A stretch of 64,000 nucleotides of DNA from Sinanaerobacter sp. ZZT-01. Its GTDB lineage: Bacteria; Bacillota; Clostridia; Peptostreptococcales; Anaerovoracaceae. Location of the stretch: the NCBI RefSeq assembly GCF_035621135.1, contig NZ_CP141728.1, positions 806,001-870,000 on the forward strand, given 5' to 3'. A program made the translations under genes and the position numbers. Under the pieces are notes generated by a model. The model was not told the DNA's origin and did not search any database. It saw only the letters and a program-made list of their open reading frames with translations. Of this stretch, positions 44,505-56,749 are shown one piece after another (the first letter of the stretch is position 1; every line of letters starts with the position of its first letter).

Positions 44505-45265
44505 AGCTGTACCCTCTGCTTTCTGGCTGCATTGTCCTTTTCTATCATGGAAAGGAACATTTCTTCCAAATTGTCCGAGGCAAAACCGGTCTGCAGCGCA
44601 CTCTGCCGCAACTCGTCCAGACTGCCCTCGAACAGCAGGCGACCGTGGTTCAGAATGCCGATATCATCCGCCATCAGCTCGATTTCGGACAGCATATGGG
44701 AAGAAATCAGCACGGTGCAATCATAGAGCTCCGGCAGAGATTTAATCAGATTACGAATTTCGTGGATGCCAGAGGGATCAAGACCGTTGGTCGGTTCGTC
44801 CAATATGAGGATGGGTGGTCTACCCAGCAGCGCCTCAGCAAGTCCCAGCCGCTGCTTCATGCCCAGCGAATATTTCTTTGCCAGCCTATTACCAAACTCT
44901 GTGAGTCCAACCAGTTCCAATGCATCCTCTACCGCGCTTTCCGGCAGCTTCAAAATTCGGCGGATAATATCGAGGTTTTCACGCCCGGTCAGGTTGGCAT
45001 AGAACGAGGGCGATTCGATAAAGGAACCGATCTCTTTCAGAATTTCCAGCCGGTCATCGGGAAAGTGCTTTCCGTCAATGGTAAAGCTCCCTTTTGTGGG
45101 GGCCGTCAATCCCAGCAGCATTTTCATGGTGGTAGATTTTCCGGCACCGTTCGGCCCAAGAAAGCCATAGATGCTACCTTTTCGGATATGAAGCGAAACA
45201 CTGTTGACAGATGTGAAATTCTTATATCTTTTTGTCAACTGTTCTGTTGTAATCATGTAGTCCAT
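44501..45265 (-). CDS. Lantibiotic protection ABC transporter ATP-binding protein (LanF type)
   Basis: A 254-aa ATPase. Motifs: Walker A GFLGPNGAGKSTTMKMLLG (about 36-54), Q-loop in FIESPSFYANLTGRENL, signature KYSLGMKQRLGLAEAL and Walker B ILILDEPTNGLDPSGIHEIR. The E-loop (glutamate instead of glutamine in the Q-loop, IESPSFYANL) is typical for LanF proteins. The set resembles cprABC of Clostridioides difficile. GGAG eight bases before the ATG. A divergent promoter region (45266-45410) leads to the two-component system. Confidence 0.92.
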   Translation of the reverse strand: MDYMITTEQLTKRYKNFTSVNSVSLHIRKGSIYGFLGPNGAGKSTTMKMLLGLTAPTKGSFTIDGKHFPDDRLEILKEIGSFIESPSFYANLTGRENLDIIRRILKLPESAVEDALELVGLTEFGNRLAKKYSLGMKQRLGLAEALLGRPPILILDEPTNGLDPSGIHEIRNLIKSLPELYDCTVLISSHMLSEIELMADDIGILNHGRLLFEGSLDELRQSALQTGFASDNLEEMFLSMIEKDNAARKQRVQL

Positions 45266-45327
45266 AAGAACATCTCCTTTCGATACTCTTATGGTACAGC
45301 GTCAACCTGACATCTACATTCTCCTGT

Positions 45328-45387
45328 CCTTACTTTTACCTTACTTTTTGCTGAACATCACACAAAACGGACATGCTTTGGTATAAT
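45328..45387. promoter_or_regulatory. Divergent promoter region with an 11-bp tandem repeat
   Basis: CCTTACTTTTA (45328-45338) is followed at once by CCTTACTTTTT (45339-45349). OmpR-type regulators commonly bind direct repeats at 10-11-bp period. TATAAT (45382-45387) lies 23 bases before the regulator ATG and is its probable -10. The repeat thus lies between the divergent operons and could control both. Binding is inferred. Confidence 0.65.
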
Positions 45388-45410
45388 AGATTACAGTTGG
45401 AGGTGAAGGA

Positions 45411-46112
45411 ATGGATCAAACATTTTTACACACAAAAAAGCTCCTGCTTGTGGATGACGAGCCGGAACTGCTTAAAATGGTAACCGCCATTTTAAAGGAT
45501 GACGGTTTTGAAAATACTGTATCAACCGCTTCTGTGAAAGAAGGTATCGCAGTCGCTGAAAATGAAAAGCCTGATTTAGCAATTTTAGATGTGATGCTGC
45601 CGGATGGAGACGGCTTTTCCCTTATGGAGCAAATGCGCTCTTTTACCGATGTACCGATCATTTTTTTGACGGCTAAGGACGAGGCTGCGGATAAATTGGC
45701 CGGTCTTGGACTGGGAGCCGATGATTATATCGTAAAGCCTTTTATGGCCCAGGAATTGTTACTGCGTGTTTATGCTGTTTTGCGCCGCTGCTACAAAGTG
45801 GATGGTAAGCTCCTGAAGCTGGACGTATGCACGGTTGATTTCAGCCGTGCCGAAGTTCATAAAGCCGGTGAGGTTATCCCCCTGACTGCGAAGGAACATA
45901 CTCTTTTGGAAACCCTTGCACACAATGAGGGCAAAATTGTTTCCATAGATTCGCTTTGCGAAGCCCTTTGGGGTGACAATCCTTTCGGGTATGAGAACAG
46001 CCTGAATGCCCATGTGCGACGTATTCGTGAAAAAATTGAAACAGATCCGTCAAAACCGGTTTCCCTGATCACCATTAAAGGGCTGGGCTATAAGCTGAAT
46101 ATAAGGAAGTGA
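45411..46112 (+). CDS. Response regulator of the lantibiotic immunity locus (OmpR family)
   Basis: A 233-aa regulator. The receiver has DDEPELLKMV, phospho-acceptor Asp in LAILDVMLPDGDG (about 62) and Lys in YIVKPFMAQELL (about 112). The winged helix has LTAKEHTLLETLAHNEG and LWGDNPFGYENSLNAHVRRIREKI. It is divergent from the ABC operon and 4 bases ahead of the kinase. It resembles CprR/NisR-type regulators by arrangement. GGAGG lies 8 bases before the ATG. Confidence 0.92.
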   Translation: MDQTFLHTKKLLLVDDEPELLKMVTAILKDDGFENTVSTASVKEGIAVAENEKPDLAILDVMLPDGDGFSLMEQMRSFTDVPIIFLTAKDEAADKLAGLGLGADDYIVKPFMAQELLLRVYAVLRRCYKVDGKLLKLDVCTVDFSRAEVHKAGEVIPLTAKEHTLLETLAHNEGKIVSIDSLCEALWGDNPFGYENSLNAHVRRIREKIETDPSKPVSLITIKGLGYKLNIRK

Positions 46113-46116
46113 CGCC

Positions 46117-47484
46117 ATGAAAGCATTTGGAAAATATATTTCGAAACATCTAGCATCCTTTGCCGCTTTTATTCTTGTGTTGGCGCTACTCAATGTACTG
46201 GCCTTTGGTATTACGTTTCAGAACGTTATTATAAACGACTACGGAGACACCTCGCCACAAAATATGCTGGAGGAAATTGCCGCTGCTTCAACAATAGAGG
46301 GTGTATCGGACGATGCTCGTCAAAAACTGGAAAGCGCTCATATTTGGGCCATGCTTCTGAACCCGTACGGGAAGCGTATATGGGCCGTCGATACACCAGA
46401 AGACATTCTCGAAAAATACACCATTCAGGATGTTGCGCTCTTTTCCAAAGGATACTTAAAGGATTATCCCGTTTTTGTCTGGAACACCGAAAATGGCCTG
46501 TTGGTATTGGGCTATCCGAAAGACAGCTATACAAAGCTCACCAGCAACTATTTCTCTATCCATGCGATTCAAACACTTCCGCTCTATATTACCGGAATGC
46601 TGGCAGCCGACTTCTTATTGTTGTTTTTGGCCTATTTCTTTTCCAAGAGGAAAATTATCCGAAACACAGACCCAATCATTGATGCGATTGAGACTCTTTC
46701 CGATGGCAAGCCGGTATCGTTATCTATCGGAGGTGATTTATCGGAAGTTGCGGGAAGTATTAACAAAGCATCCCGTATTTTAAGCAGGCAAAATGAAGCA
46801 AGAGCCAACTGGATCAGCGGTGTTTCCCATGACATTCGCACACCACTGTCCATGATTTTGGGATATGCCGGACGCATTGCAGATAATAAAACCATAAACA
46901 ACTCTGTAAAAGAGCAGGCTGAAATCGTGCGGCAGCAAAGCATTAAAATCAAGGAACTGGTGCAGGATTTGAATTTGGTTTCTCAGCTGGAATACGAAAT
47001 GCAGCCAATCCATAAGGAGCCGGTACGCTTCTCCAAACTTCTGCGATCATACGCCGTGGAGCTGCTGAACGGTGGGCTTTCCGAATCCTATCCGGTGGAG
47101 GTTGAAATTAAGCCTGCCGCCGAAAACGCCATGCTGGAATGTGACTCCCGTTTAATTATGCGTGGAATCAATAACTTGGTGCAAAACAGCATCCGTCACA
47201 ATCCGCAGGGCTGTGAAATTTCGCTCACTCTTGATTACTCCGAAACAGTGATTACTCTTACGGTTGCGGACAATGGTGTGGGGCTTTCGGCTGAAAAGCT
47301 ACGGGAGCTTAAAGAAAGTACCCACTACATGGAAAGCACGGACGAACGACTAAACCTGCGCCACGGCTTAGGGCTTCTATTGGTTCGGCAGATTGTGGAA
47401 GCACACGTTGGCGCCATGATCATTGAGAGTGAGCCGGGGCAGGGGTATCAAATGGTGCTGTGCTTTCCAACACTATTCAATTAA
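46117..47484 (+). CDS. Sensor histidine kinase of the lantibiotic immunity locus
   Basis: Kinase of 455 aa with membrane segments at about 12-34 and 155-178 and an extracellular loop of about 120 residues between them that probably senses the peptide. HAMP-like region about 180-225; HisKA with ISGVSHDIRTPLSMILGYAG (phospho-acceptor His); ATPase with NNLVQNSIRHNP, VADNGVGLS and HGLGLLLVRQIVEAH. The short DHp and ATPase fit the NisK/SpaK/CprK kind. It follows the regulator by 4 bases. Base composition is GC-richer than in the core genes. Confidence 0.9.
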   Translation: MKAFGKYISKHLASFAAFILVLALLNVLAFGITFQNVIINDYGDTSPQNMLEEIAAASTIEGVSDDARQKLESAHIWAMLLNPYGKRIWAVDTPEDILEKYTIQDVALFSKGYLKDYPVFVWNTENGLLVLGYPKDSYTKLTSNYFSIHAIQTLPLYITGMLAADFLLLFLAYFFSKRKIIRNTDPIIDAIETLSDGKPVSLSIGGDLSEVAGSINKASRILSRQNEARANWISGVSHDIRTPLSMILGYAGRIADNKTINNSVKEQAEIVRQQSIKIKELVQDLNLVSQLEYEMQPIHKEPVRFSKLLRSYAVELLNGGLSESYPVEVEIKPAAENAMLECDSRLIMRGINNLVQNSIRHNPQGCEISLTLDYSETVITLTVADNGVGLSAEKLRELKESTHYMESTDERLNLRHGLGLLLVRQIVEAHVGAMIIESEPGQGYQMVLCFPTLFN

Positions 47485-47562
47485 AAAAATTTTCAGAAAA
47501 GACATTTTGACTATTGAACCTAATCAAGGAAGCATGAAAGTCTTACAGCACAAGGCTACAGT

Positions 47563-48015
47563 GTGATAGATAATGCAAACTTGGGAGGACACATTATTAA
47601 CCACTACCGTAAGCTTTTTGGCGAGCGGATTGATGGCGTGATGATGGAGCTGCGCTATACAAAATATATTGACAACCGCTATTTTAGTGAGGAGGAATTA
47701 ACGGATAAAAACGAAATACTTTTTCAGTCGGCAAAGCAGAAGCTAGCCGCAGGCATGACACAGGATGCTCTTGCGGAACAGATCGGAGTCACGCCAAGAT
47801 ACCATGGGCATTGAGAATGAAAATAACACCCAAGAATGCCGGTGCTGCTTAAGATCATACGCACCTTGAAAATATCAGCCGATACGATCTTTTATCCAGA
47901 AATTCAACATACAGACAGAGAAAAAGAACAGCTTCTGCACATGATCCAGCTGTGCGGCGAAAAGGAAATCAAAATAGCTGCTGCAACCGTAAAGGCTTTA
48001 TTGGATTCCAGATAA
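47563..48015 (+). pseudogene. XRE-type helix-turn-helix regulator, frameshifted
   Basis: The first frame (47563-47814) ends in AAGMTQDALAEQIGVTPRYHGH, the start of an XRE helix-turn-helix, then stops. A shifted frame goes on with GIENENNT, then PVLLKIIRTLKISADTIFYP and EKEQLLHMIQLCGEKEIKIA, ending ALLDSR at 48015. Together they give an ICE-type XRE protein broken by frameshift(s) near 47810-47840. The part before the helix-turn-helix (MIDNANLGGHIINHYRKLF and so on) is not recognised and may be a fusion from a neighbouring gene. Confidence 0.72.
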
Positions 48016-48017
48016 GC

Positions 48018-48055
48018 AGAATCCATCTTCTTTCTTCGGAGGTGGATTTTCTTCA
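48018..48055 (+). terminator. Possible terminator after the XRE remnant
   Basis: AATCCATC and GGTGGATT pair with one mismatch around TTCTTTCTTCGGA, followed by TTCTTC. The tail is weak. Confidence 0.4.
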
Positions 48056-48205
48056 TGTTAAAGTGATTATTGTTGTTTCTCTGTGTTTAAAGAAATCCTT
48101 AGAGTGACAGGTTCCATTCTTGTTTGCCCGGTCTTTCAGATATCGGTACACCACCACGGCACGGTGTGGGACATCTGCAGCGTAGAGAGAAGAGAGATAG
48201 CTCAA
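48053..48205 (-). pseudogene. N-terminal fragment of an ICE helix-turn-helix protein
   Basis: TTG start at 48203-48205 with GGAGGTG seven bases upstream. The 50-aa frame reads SYLSSLYAADVPHRAVVVYR, then YLKDRANKNGTCH. This is the start of the HTH protein that follows virD4 in Tn1549-like ICEs (from memory). It then runs into unrelated sequence and stops, so the helix-turn-helix itself is lost. Confidence 0.65.
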
Positions 48206-48219
48206 TCACAAACACCTCC

Positions 48220-49320
48220 TTAATCTGTGCGCAGAGGCATGGCAGGAGGTTCCGGCTCATGCTCCTGCACCGGTGTGTGCAGCGTTCCACCGCTGCGGTC
48301 ATCATCAGAGGGCTCAGGCATTTCAGCAAAGTCATCCTCATCATAGGCACAGCCACGCTGGAGGATTTCCTGTTCCAACTCGAAGCGGTCTGCATAATGA
48401 ACCTTTCGGGTAGCACATTCCTCCACCTCAAAGGACTTTTCAAACTGGATACCCCATTTCAGGAACAGCGGCAGCTTAGTGCGCATGGGACAGCAGCCGG
48501 TCTTGGCCAGAATAAAATTGCCCTTGGGCAGAGTTTTTAATTCATCTGGTGTCATCAGCGGCCTTTGGATCATCTGCAAACTCTGGCTAGGATGGTTCTT
48601 GCCTCTGCTGATGGAGCCGGACATAACAGTTTTATTTCCCAGCGCCCTTGAGAGGATGTCAGCGCTTTCCGAGTTAGGTGCAAAACCGCCGAATAGAATA
48701 TCCTGACAGTTATCAATAATGATAGCGGAACCCTCTTTGCCGTAGTTTTTCTCAAGCTGGGCAAAGGATTGGATAATGGGTACCATGCTGATTCGGCGAG
48801 AACAGCCTGCGGAGAACATCATTTCCATCGACTGGATTTTGGGGATGGTTCCAATCTCATCGGCCACAGTCAGCATCTCCCGGTAGAGCTGCTGGAGGAA
48901 CAGGCTAACCATGAAGTATTTTGTGTTATCTTCCTCCGGCAGAACGATAAAGATAGCGCACTTCTCCTTGCAGAAGGTTTCTGTATCCAGTGAGCTGTCG
49001 AAGCACAGAATCTGCTCCATCTCAGAATCCAGAAAAGCATTCAATCTTGACATGGCAGTGGACAGCACCGAGGCCATTGCTTGGTCGGCGGTATTGAGGG
49101 CGGCTCCTGCAAACCACCTTGCCTTATGGTCAGTCGGTAACTTGTCCATGAGCAACTGGAACTGGCTTTTGTTTTTCACAGGCGAGGGAGCCAGCAAGTC
49201 CTGTATCATTTTGAACACCGATATGATGTGCCGTTTCTCCGGAGGACAGTATTCTGTAATCAGCAGAATCACGGATGTCAATAAGCCCTCGGCAGCATCA
49301 TAGAAAAACGCATTTTGGCA
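48220..49320 (-). pseudogene. VirD4/TraG-like coupling protein, C-terminal part with a deletion
   Basis: The longest frame (353 aa from GTG 49281) is open to about 49320, where family-like sequence starts at FFYDAAEGLLTSVILLI. The Walker A half (about 230 residues) is missing. At LYREMLTVADEIGTIPKIQS the family would have about 15 more residues, including the Walker B strand and DE; the gap lies between two D-E pairs, as if by recombination. The rest is well kept: FSAGCSRRISMVPIIQSFAQLEKNYG, GGFAPNSESADILSRALG and SGSISRGKN. A working coupling ATPase cannot be made. The class is that of Tn1549-like ICEs. Confidence 0.85.
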
Positions 49321-49337
49321 ATAAAAAACAGCCCCCT

Positions 49338-49655
49338 TTAGAGCTGCATGGTCTGTGTCTGTTCCAGTGGTATGAAGCCGATTTCCTGAAATCCGAAGCG
49401 GTCGCAGTAGAAGAAGCTGCTGCCGTTTTCACCGTACAGCTCCAGCACATCCGACATGGACAGGGAATGTCCCGCATAGCCGGGAGGATGAGCGGTATTG
49501 AATTTGGTGTACAGGGCTTCCAGATCGTTAGTTTCCACCTCTCCGTCATAGACGATCTGGTAATCGGACATCTTGGGTTTCCCGAATAATTTGCAGAAAT
49601 CCGCAAGGCTGATGAAGCGCATCCGGAGATCAGATTCAGGCTTTAACTGCCACAC
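49338..49655 (-). pseudogene. YodL-domain protein fragment from an ICE
   Basis: A 105-aa frame (GTG start at 49655; open upstream to a stop at 49695) with WQLKPESDLRMRFISLAD, YQIVYDGEVETNDLEALYTKFN, GHSLSMSDVLELYGENG and FFYCDRFGFQEIGFIPLEQ. This is the YodL domain common in large ICE proteins. It normally is one domain of a larger gene, so this is a fragment or a fused remnant. The function is unknown. Confidence 0.65.
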
Positions 49656-49694
49656 ACGGCAGTTTTTCAGCGGAGTGAGTTCTTGGGTATCCCG

Positions 49695-49903
49695 CTAACC
49701 GTTTACAAAGCGATCATACACACCGTCCGTCCATTTCACCTCGCCGATGTCCTTCTGGCGGCTGAGAAAGGCGTTCAGTTCCTCCGACTCAAACAGAGTA
49801 TCGATCACCGCTTTGCAGCCGCTTCAAAATTGCCCTGTAGGGTATTGGCTTTATTAAATTGTTGACCGGACTGATTCTGGCCAAAAATGAGAAACTCCCC
49901 GCT
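49695..49903 (-). pseudogene. ICE-derived remnant, unrecognised
   Basis: One frame reads TLQGNFEAAAK before a shift, then another gives VIDTLFESEELNAFLSRQ, then GEVKWTDGVYDRFVNG and a stop at 49695. A one-base insertion would join them. The tail resembles ICE cargo proteins but I cannot name it. Position and composition tie it to the conjugative remnants downstream. Confidence 0.5.
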
Positions 49904-49931
49904 TTCTTGTTAAAAAGCAGGGTGCATCTAT

Positions 49932-49971
49932 GAAAAACGAGGGTCTTGAATTTTTCATTCAGAACCCTCGT
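49932..49971 (-). terminator. Terminator of the rRNA-tRNA operon
   Basis: ACGAGGGTTCT (49961-49971 on the minus strand) pairs with AGACCCTCGT (49937 onward), with an inner TGAAT/ATTCA, followed by TTTTTCA. It lies 55 bases past tRNA-Leu. The foreign region ends just beyond it. Confidence 0.85.
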
Positions 49972-50026
49972 CAGGCCGCATAAACACTGGCTTTTTCAGC
50001 CATGTATCTATTTTGACCTAATCTTC

Positions 50027-50109
50027 TGGTGCGCGTGGAGGGACTTGAACCCCCACGGTCGCCCGCTAGATCCTAAGTCTAGTGCGTCTGCCAATTCCGC
50101 CACACGCGC
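50027..50109 (-). tRNA. tRNA-Leu (anticodon TAG)
   Basis: Class II tRNA: acceptor GCGCGTG/CACGCGC, anticodon stem CTAGA/TCTAG with loop CTTAGGA holding anticodon TAG, a short variable arm and encoded CCA. It is the last gene of the rRNA operon. Confidence 0.92.
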
Positions 50110-50160
50110 ATACCATTTAATATTAGCGAAGTCGCGCATAAGCGCGACCCCACATTTTGT

Positions 50161-50235
50161 TGGTGACTCCACCGGGAATCGAACCCGGGTTACCGCCGTG
50201 AAAGGGCGGTGTCTTGACCGCTTGACCATGGAGCC
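50161..50235 (-). tRNA. tRNA-Glu (anticodon TTC)
   Basis: Cloverleaf with acceptor GGCTCCA/TGGAGTC (one G-T pair), anticodon stem CCGCC/GGCGG around CTTTCAC with anticodon TTC, and encoded CCA. It sits 6 bases past the 5S gene. Confidence 0.94.
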
Positions 50236-50241
50236 ATAAAA

Positions 50242-50357
50242 ACTGGCGACGTCCTACTCTCCCAGGCAGCTGCCCGCCAAGTACCATCAGCGCAAAGGAG
50301 CTTAACTACTGTGTTCGATATGGGAACAGGTGTGACCTCCTTGCTATAGTCACCAGA
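50242..50357 (-). rRNA. rrf: 5S ribosomal RNA
   Basis: About 116 bases with the expected 5S pattern on the minus strand: TCTGGTGACTATAGC at the start, CCGAAC-like CGAACACAG in loop C, and GGGAGAGTAGGACGTCGCCAG at the end. Ends pair (TCTGG/CCAG). Ends are approximate by a few bases. Confidence 0.93.
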
Positions 50358-50572
50358 TATACGCATCCTAACCCGATTTATGAAATAAAGCGTTGGTAGG
50401 TGCTTGCGGAAATTCTTCCGCTTTGAAGGTTAGGCAATAAAATTCTAACAAACAAGTTTATTGAATTTCTTGCACAAGTCTGTCATCCATTTAATTCTTA
50501 AATGGGACAGGCTCATGTACCCTCAAAACTAAACAATGTAATCTTTTCTTCGTTACTTTCTTGAAACCATTG

Positions 50573-53463
<2,891 letters not shown>

Positions 53464-53855
53464 TGAATCGTCCACTGAGTAATGTGGACTTATTTTTTAC
53501 TATGTTAAAAAACTTAGTAATTCTGGTTTCTCGGTTCAATTAATTTGAAATTGTAGTAAATACCCAGTCAGCTTCTCTTTCACTTCCTCTTTCGATTCCA
53601 TGCTCGAAAAGACTGTCTTAGTTTTTACTTTATTTTTTTGCCTTTGTCTTACTTGCTTGACTATGTTCCGCCGTAGAATTCTACAAACTAAAGTTTGTGA
53701 ATTCCTGACGAAGCACGTTCTAACATTTCCTACGGAAACGTAAGACAAGTGCACTTCGATTTCGTCTTAATTTGAATTTTAAGATTTACATTGTTCAGTT
53801 TTCAAGGTACGTTCGGTTACTTGCGCAACCTATTTCTCTGTATAACAATACAAAG
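53464..53855. other. Spacer between tRNA-Ala and 23S
   Basis: About 390 AT-rich bases. CACTTGACC/TAAGTGAATCG near 53455-53470 would be part of the 23S processing stem. Nothing coding is seen; the frame at 53536-53754 lacks family features. Confidence 0.7.
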
Positions 53856-53931
53856 TGGTGGAGAATAAGAGGATCGAACTCTTGACCCCCTGCGTGCAAG
53901 GCAGGTGCTCTCCCAGCTGAGCTAATTCCCC
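53856..53931 (-). tRNA. tRNA-Ala (anticodon TGC)
   Basis: Acceptor GGGGAAT/ATTCTCC, D arm AGCTCAGCTGGGAGAGC, anticodon stem CCTGC/GCAGG with loop CTTGCAC (TGC), encoded CCA. It lies in the 16S-23S spacer, a usual place for it. Confidence 0.95.
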
Positions 53932-54051
53932 ATACTAGTTTGCTTCATTTCTATTGTAAATGATAAGCAAACGGACACAACGAATCTACAAATCTTCGAT
54001 TTGCACATTTCAATTGTTTTATATAAACTCATAGTGTAGAAATTGTAGTCT

Positions 54052-55578
<1,527 letters not shown>

Positions 55579-56078
55579 TTGGTATCTAAACGTTCCTTTC
55601 GGAACCTTCAAATCTAGCTCAGCTAAACGCATTGCGTTTTGCTTGGTTTCATTTTCATAATTGCTCGAACCCCTAACAAAATTCGTTTCACAAATTTTAG
55701 TAGGTGTCGTACAGAAATCTCATCAACTTTAGTTGATAGAGATTTTTCAGTTACGAATCTGAAATTATTGTTTTTAAGAAATTGTACGAAGATCCATCCA
55801 ATTTATTGAATGTTTCTTACCAATCTTTTGCAGATTGTTTTTGTACTTAAGTCTTTTTCGTCTCTGTCAGTTTGCACTGTTTCGACGTTTGAGATTTATT
55901 TAAAAATCTCTTGACTCAATTTCTACACTATGGAGTTTTCAAGGTTCATCCCTTTCTTCTTTTATGCCGAGCATACTTTCCGAAAGGTCTCAGACTGAAA
56001 AATGTTTCAAATTCTTTTGTCCATCTTCTTCGTCCGATGCACTATTTTCAAGTGCTGCTCCGTGTTGACGGAACTTTT
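55579..56078 (-). other. 16S leader region
   Basis: About 500 bases between the rRNA promoters and 16S. It is AT-rich with partial hairpins, including the complement of the 16S tail region for processing. No gene is seen. Confidence 0.6.
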
Positions 56079-56080
56079 TT

Positions 56081-56109
56081 AGTATAACCCATTTGCTTGT
56101 CTTTGTCAA
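56081..56109 (-). promoter_or_regulatory. rRNA promoter, proximal
   Basis: TTGACA (56104-56109) and TATACT (56081-56086) on the minus strand are exactly 17 bases apart. The TTGACA is perfect and the -10 differs in one base. Confidence 0.88.
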
Positions 56110-56178
56110 CATCTTTTTCATCTTTTTCAAACTTTTTTCGATGTTCTCACGAATCTTATCTCGCGTGACAGCTATAAT

Positions 56179-56207
56179 AGAATAGCAAATTATTTATATT
56201 CTGTCAA
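56179..56207 (-). promoter_or_regulatory. rRNA promoter, distal
   Basis: TTGACA (56202-56207) and TATTCT (56179-56184) are 17 bases apart, about 100 bases upstream of the proximal promoter. Tandem promoters are usual for rRNA operons. Confidence 0.8.
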
Positions 56208-56641
56208 CAGTTTTTTTGATTTTTTTACCTTTATCTCTAAAGTCTTCTTTATTCAAGATACCCTTAAAAATTTTTCCTACTATTATATATAGTATATTTC
56301 AATACTTTTTTATAGGTATTTTTTTATAAAGATTACCTATAGAAGCAATTCCTTATTCCCTTTCTTCTTTAATATTATCCAAATTCGCTGTATTAATACA
56401 ATGAAGATGAGACATATTAGATACTGATGAACTTAACTTGCATTATTTATATTCTCACTATTTTGACTATTCAGTTTTTTTGCTTTGATTTTACGAATAT
56501 TTCAGAAGGCTTAAAATATTTATATATAAATAAGAAAATATAACATGGTGATTCGCTGGTATAAAGTTTTTTGTTTCCCCTTAACCCTACTATTTTAGCC
56601 ATTTTCACAACTATCAAAAGAAACTGATAATTCGATATATA
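56208..56641. other. AT-rich intergenic region
   Basis: About 430 bases between the rRNA promoters and the nhaC promoter. The upstream T/A-rich tract next to the promoters could act as an UP element. No gene or strong hairpin was seen. Confidence 0.55.
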
Positions 56642-56669
56642 TTGACAAATCAATTAATTGTAGTATACT
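56642..56669 (+). promoter_or_regulatory. Promoter of the first nhaC-type gene
   Basis: TTGACA (56642-56647) and TATACT (56664-56669) with 16 bases between. The leader has a short hairpin (ATGTTG/CAACAT, 56673-56693) before the AAGGAGG site at 56734-56740. Confidence 0.75.
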
Positions 56670-56749
56670 ATTTATGTTGGTGGGTCCTCAACATATTTTA
56701 CTTATTTTATCTTATCTTATCTCTTTTTATCTCAAGGAGGAAAAAAACT

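Noticed and set aside
49932-50109. Attachment-site duplication of tRNA-Leu by the conjugative element
   Set aside because: I found no second copy of the tRNA-Leu 3' end in the accessory region.
53536-53754. Frame in the 16S-23S spacer
   Set aside because: No ribosome site or family features; it lies in transcribed rRNA spacer.
56673-56693. Short hairpin in the nhaC leader as a sodium riboswitch
   Set aside because: Only a 6-bp stem with a 9-base loop; no match to known riboswitch cores that I can recall.
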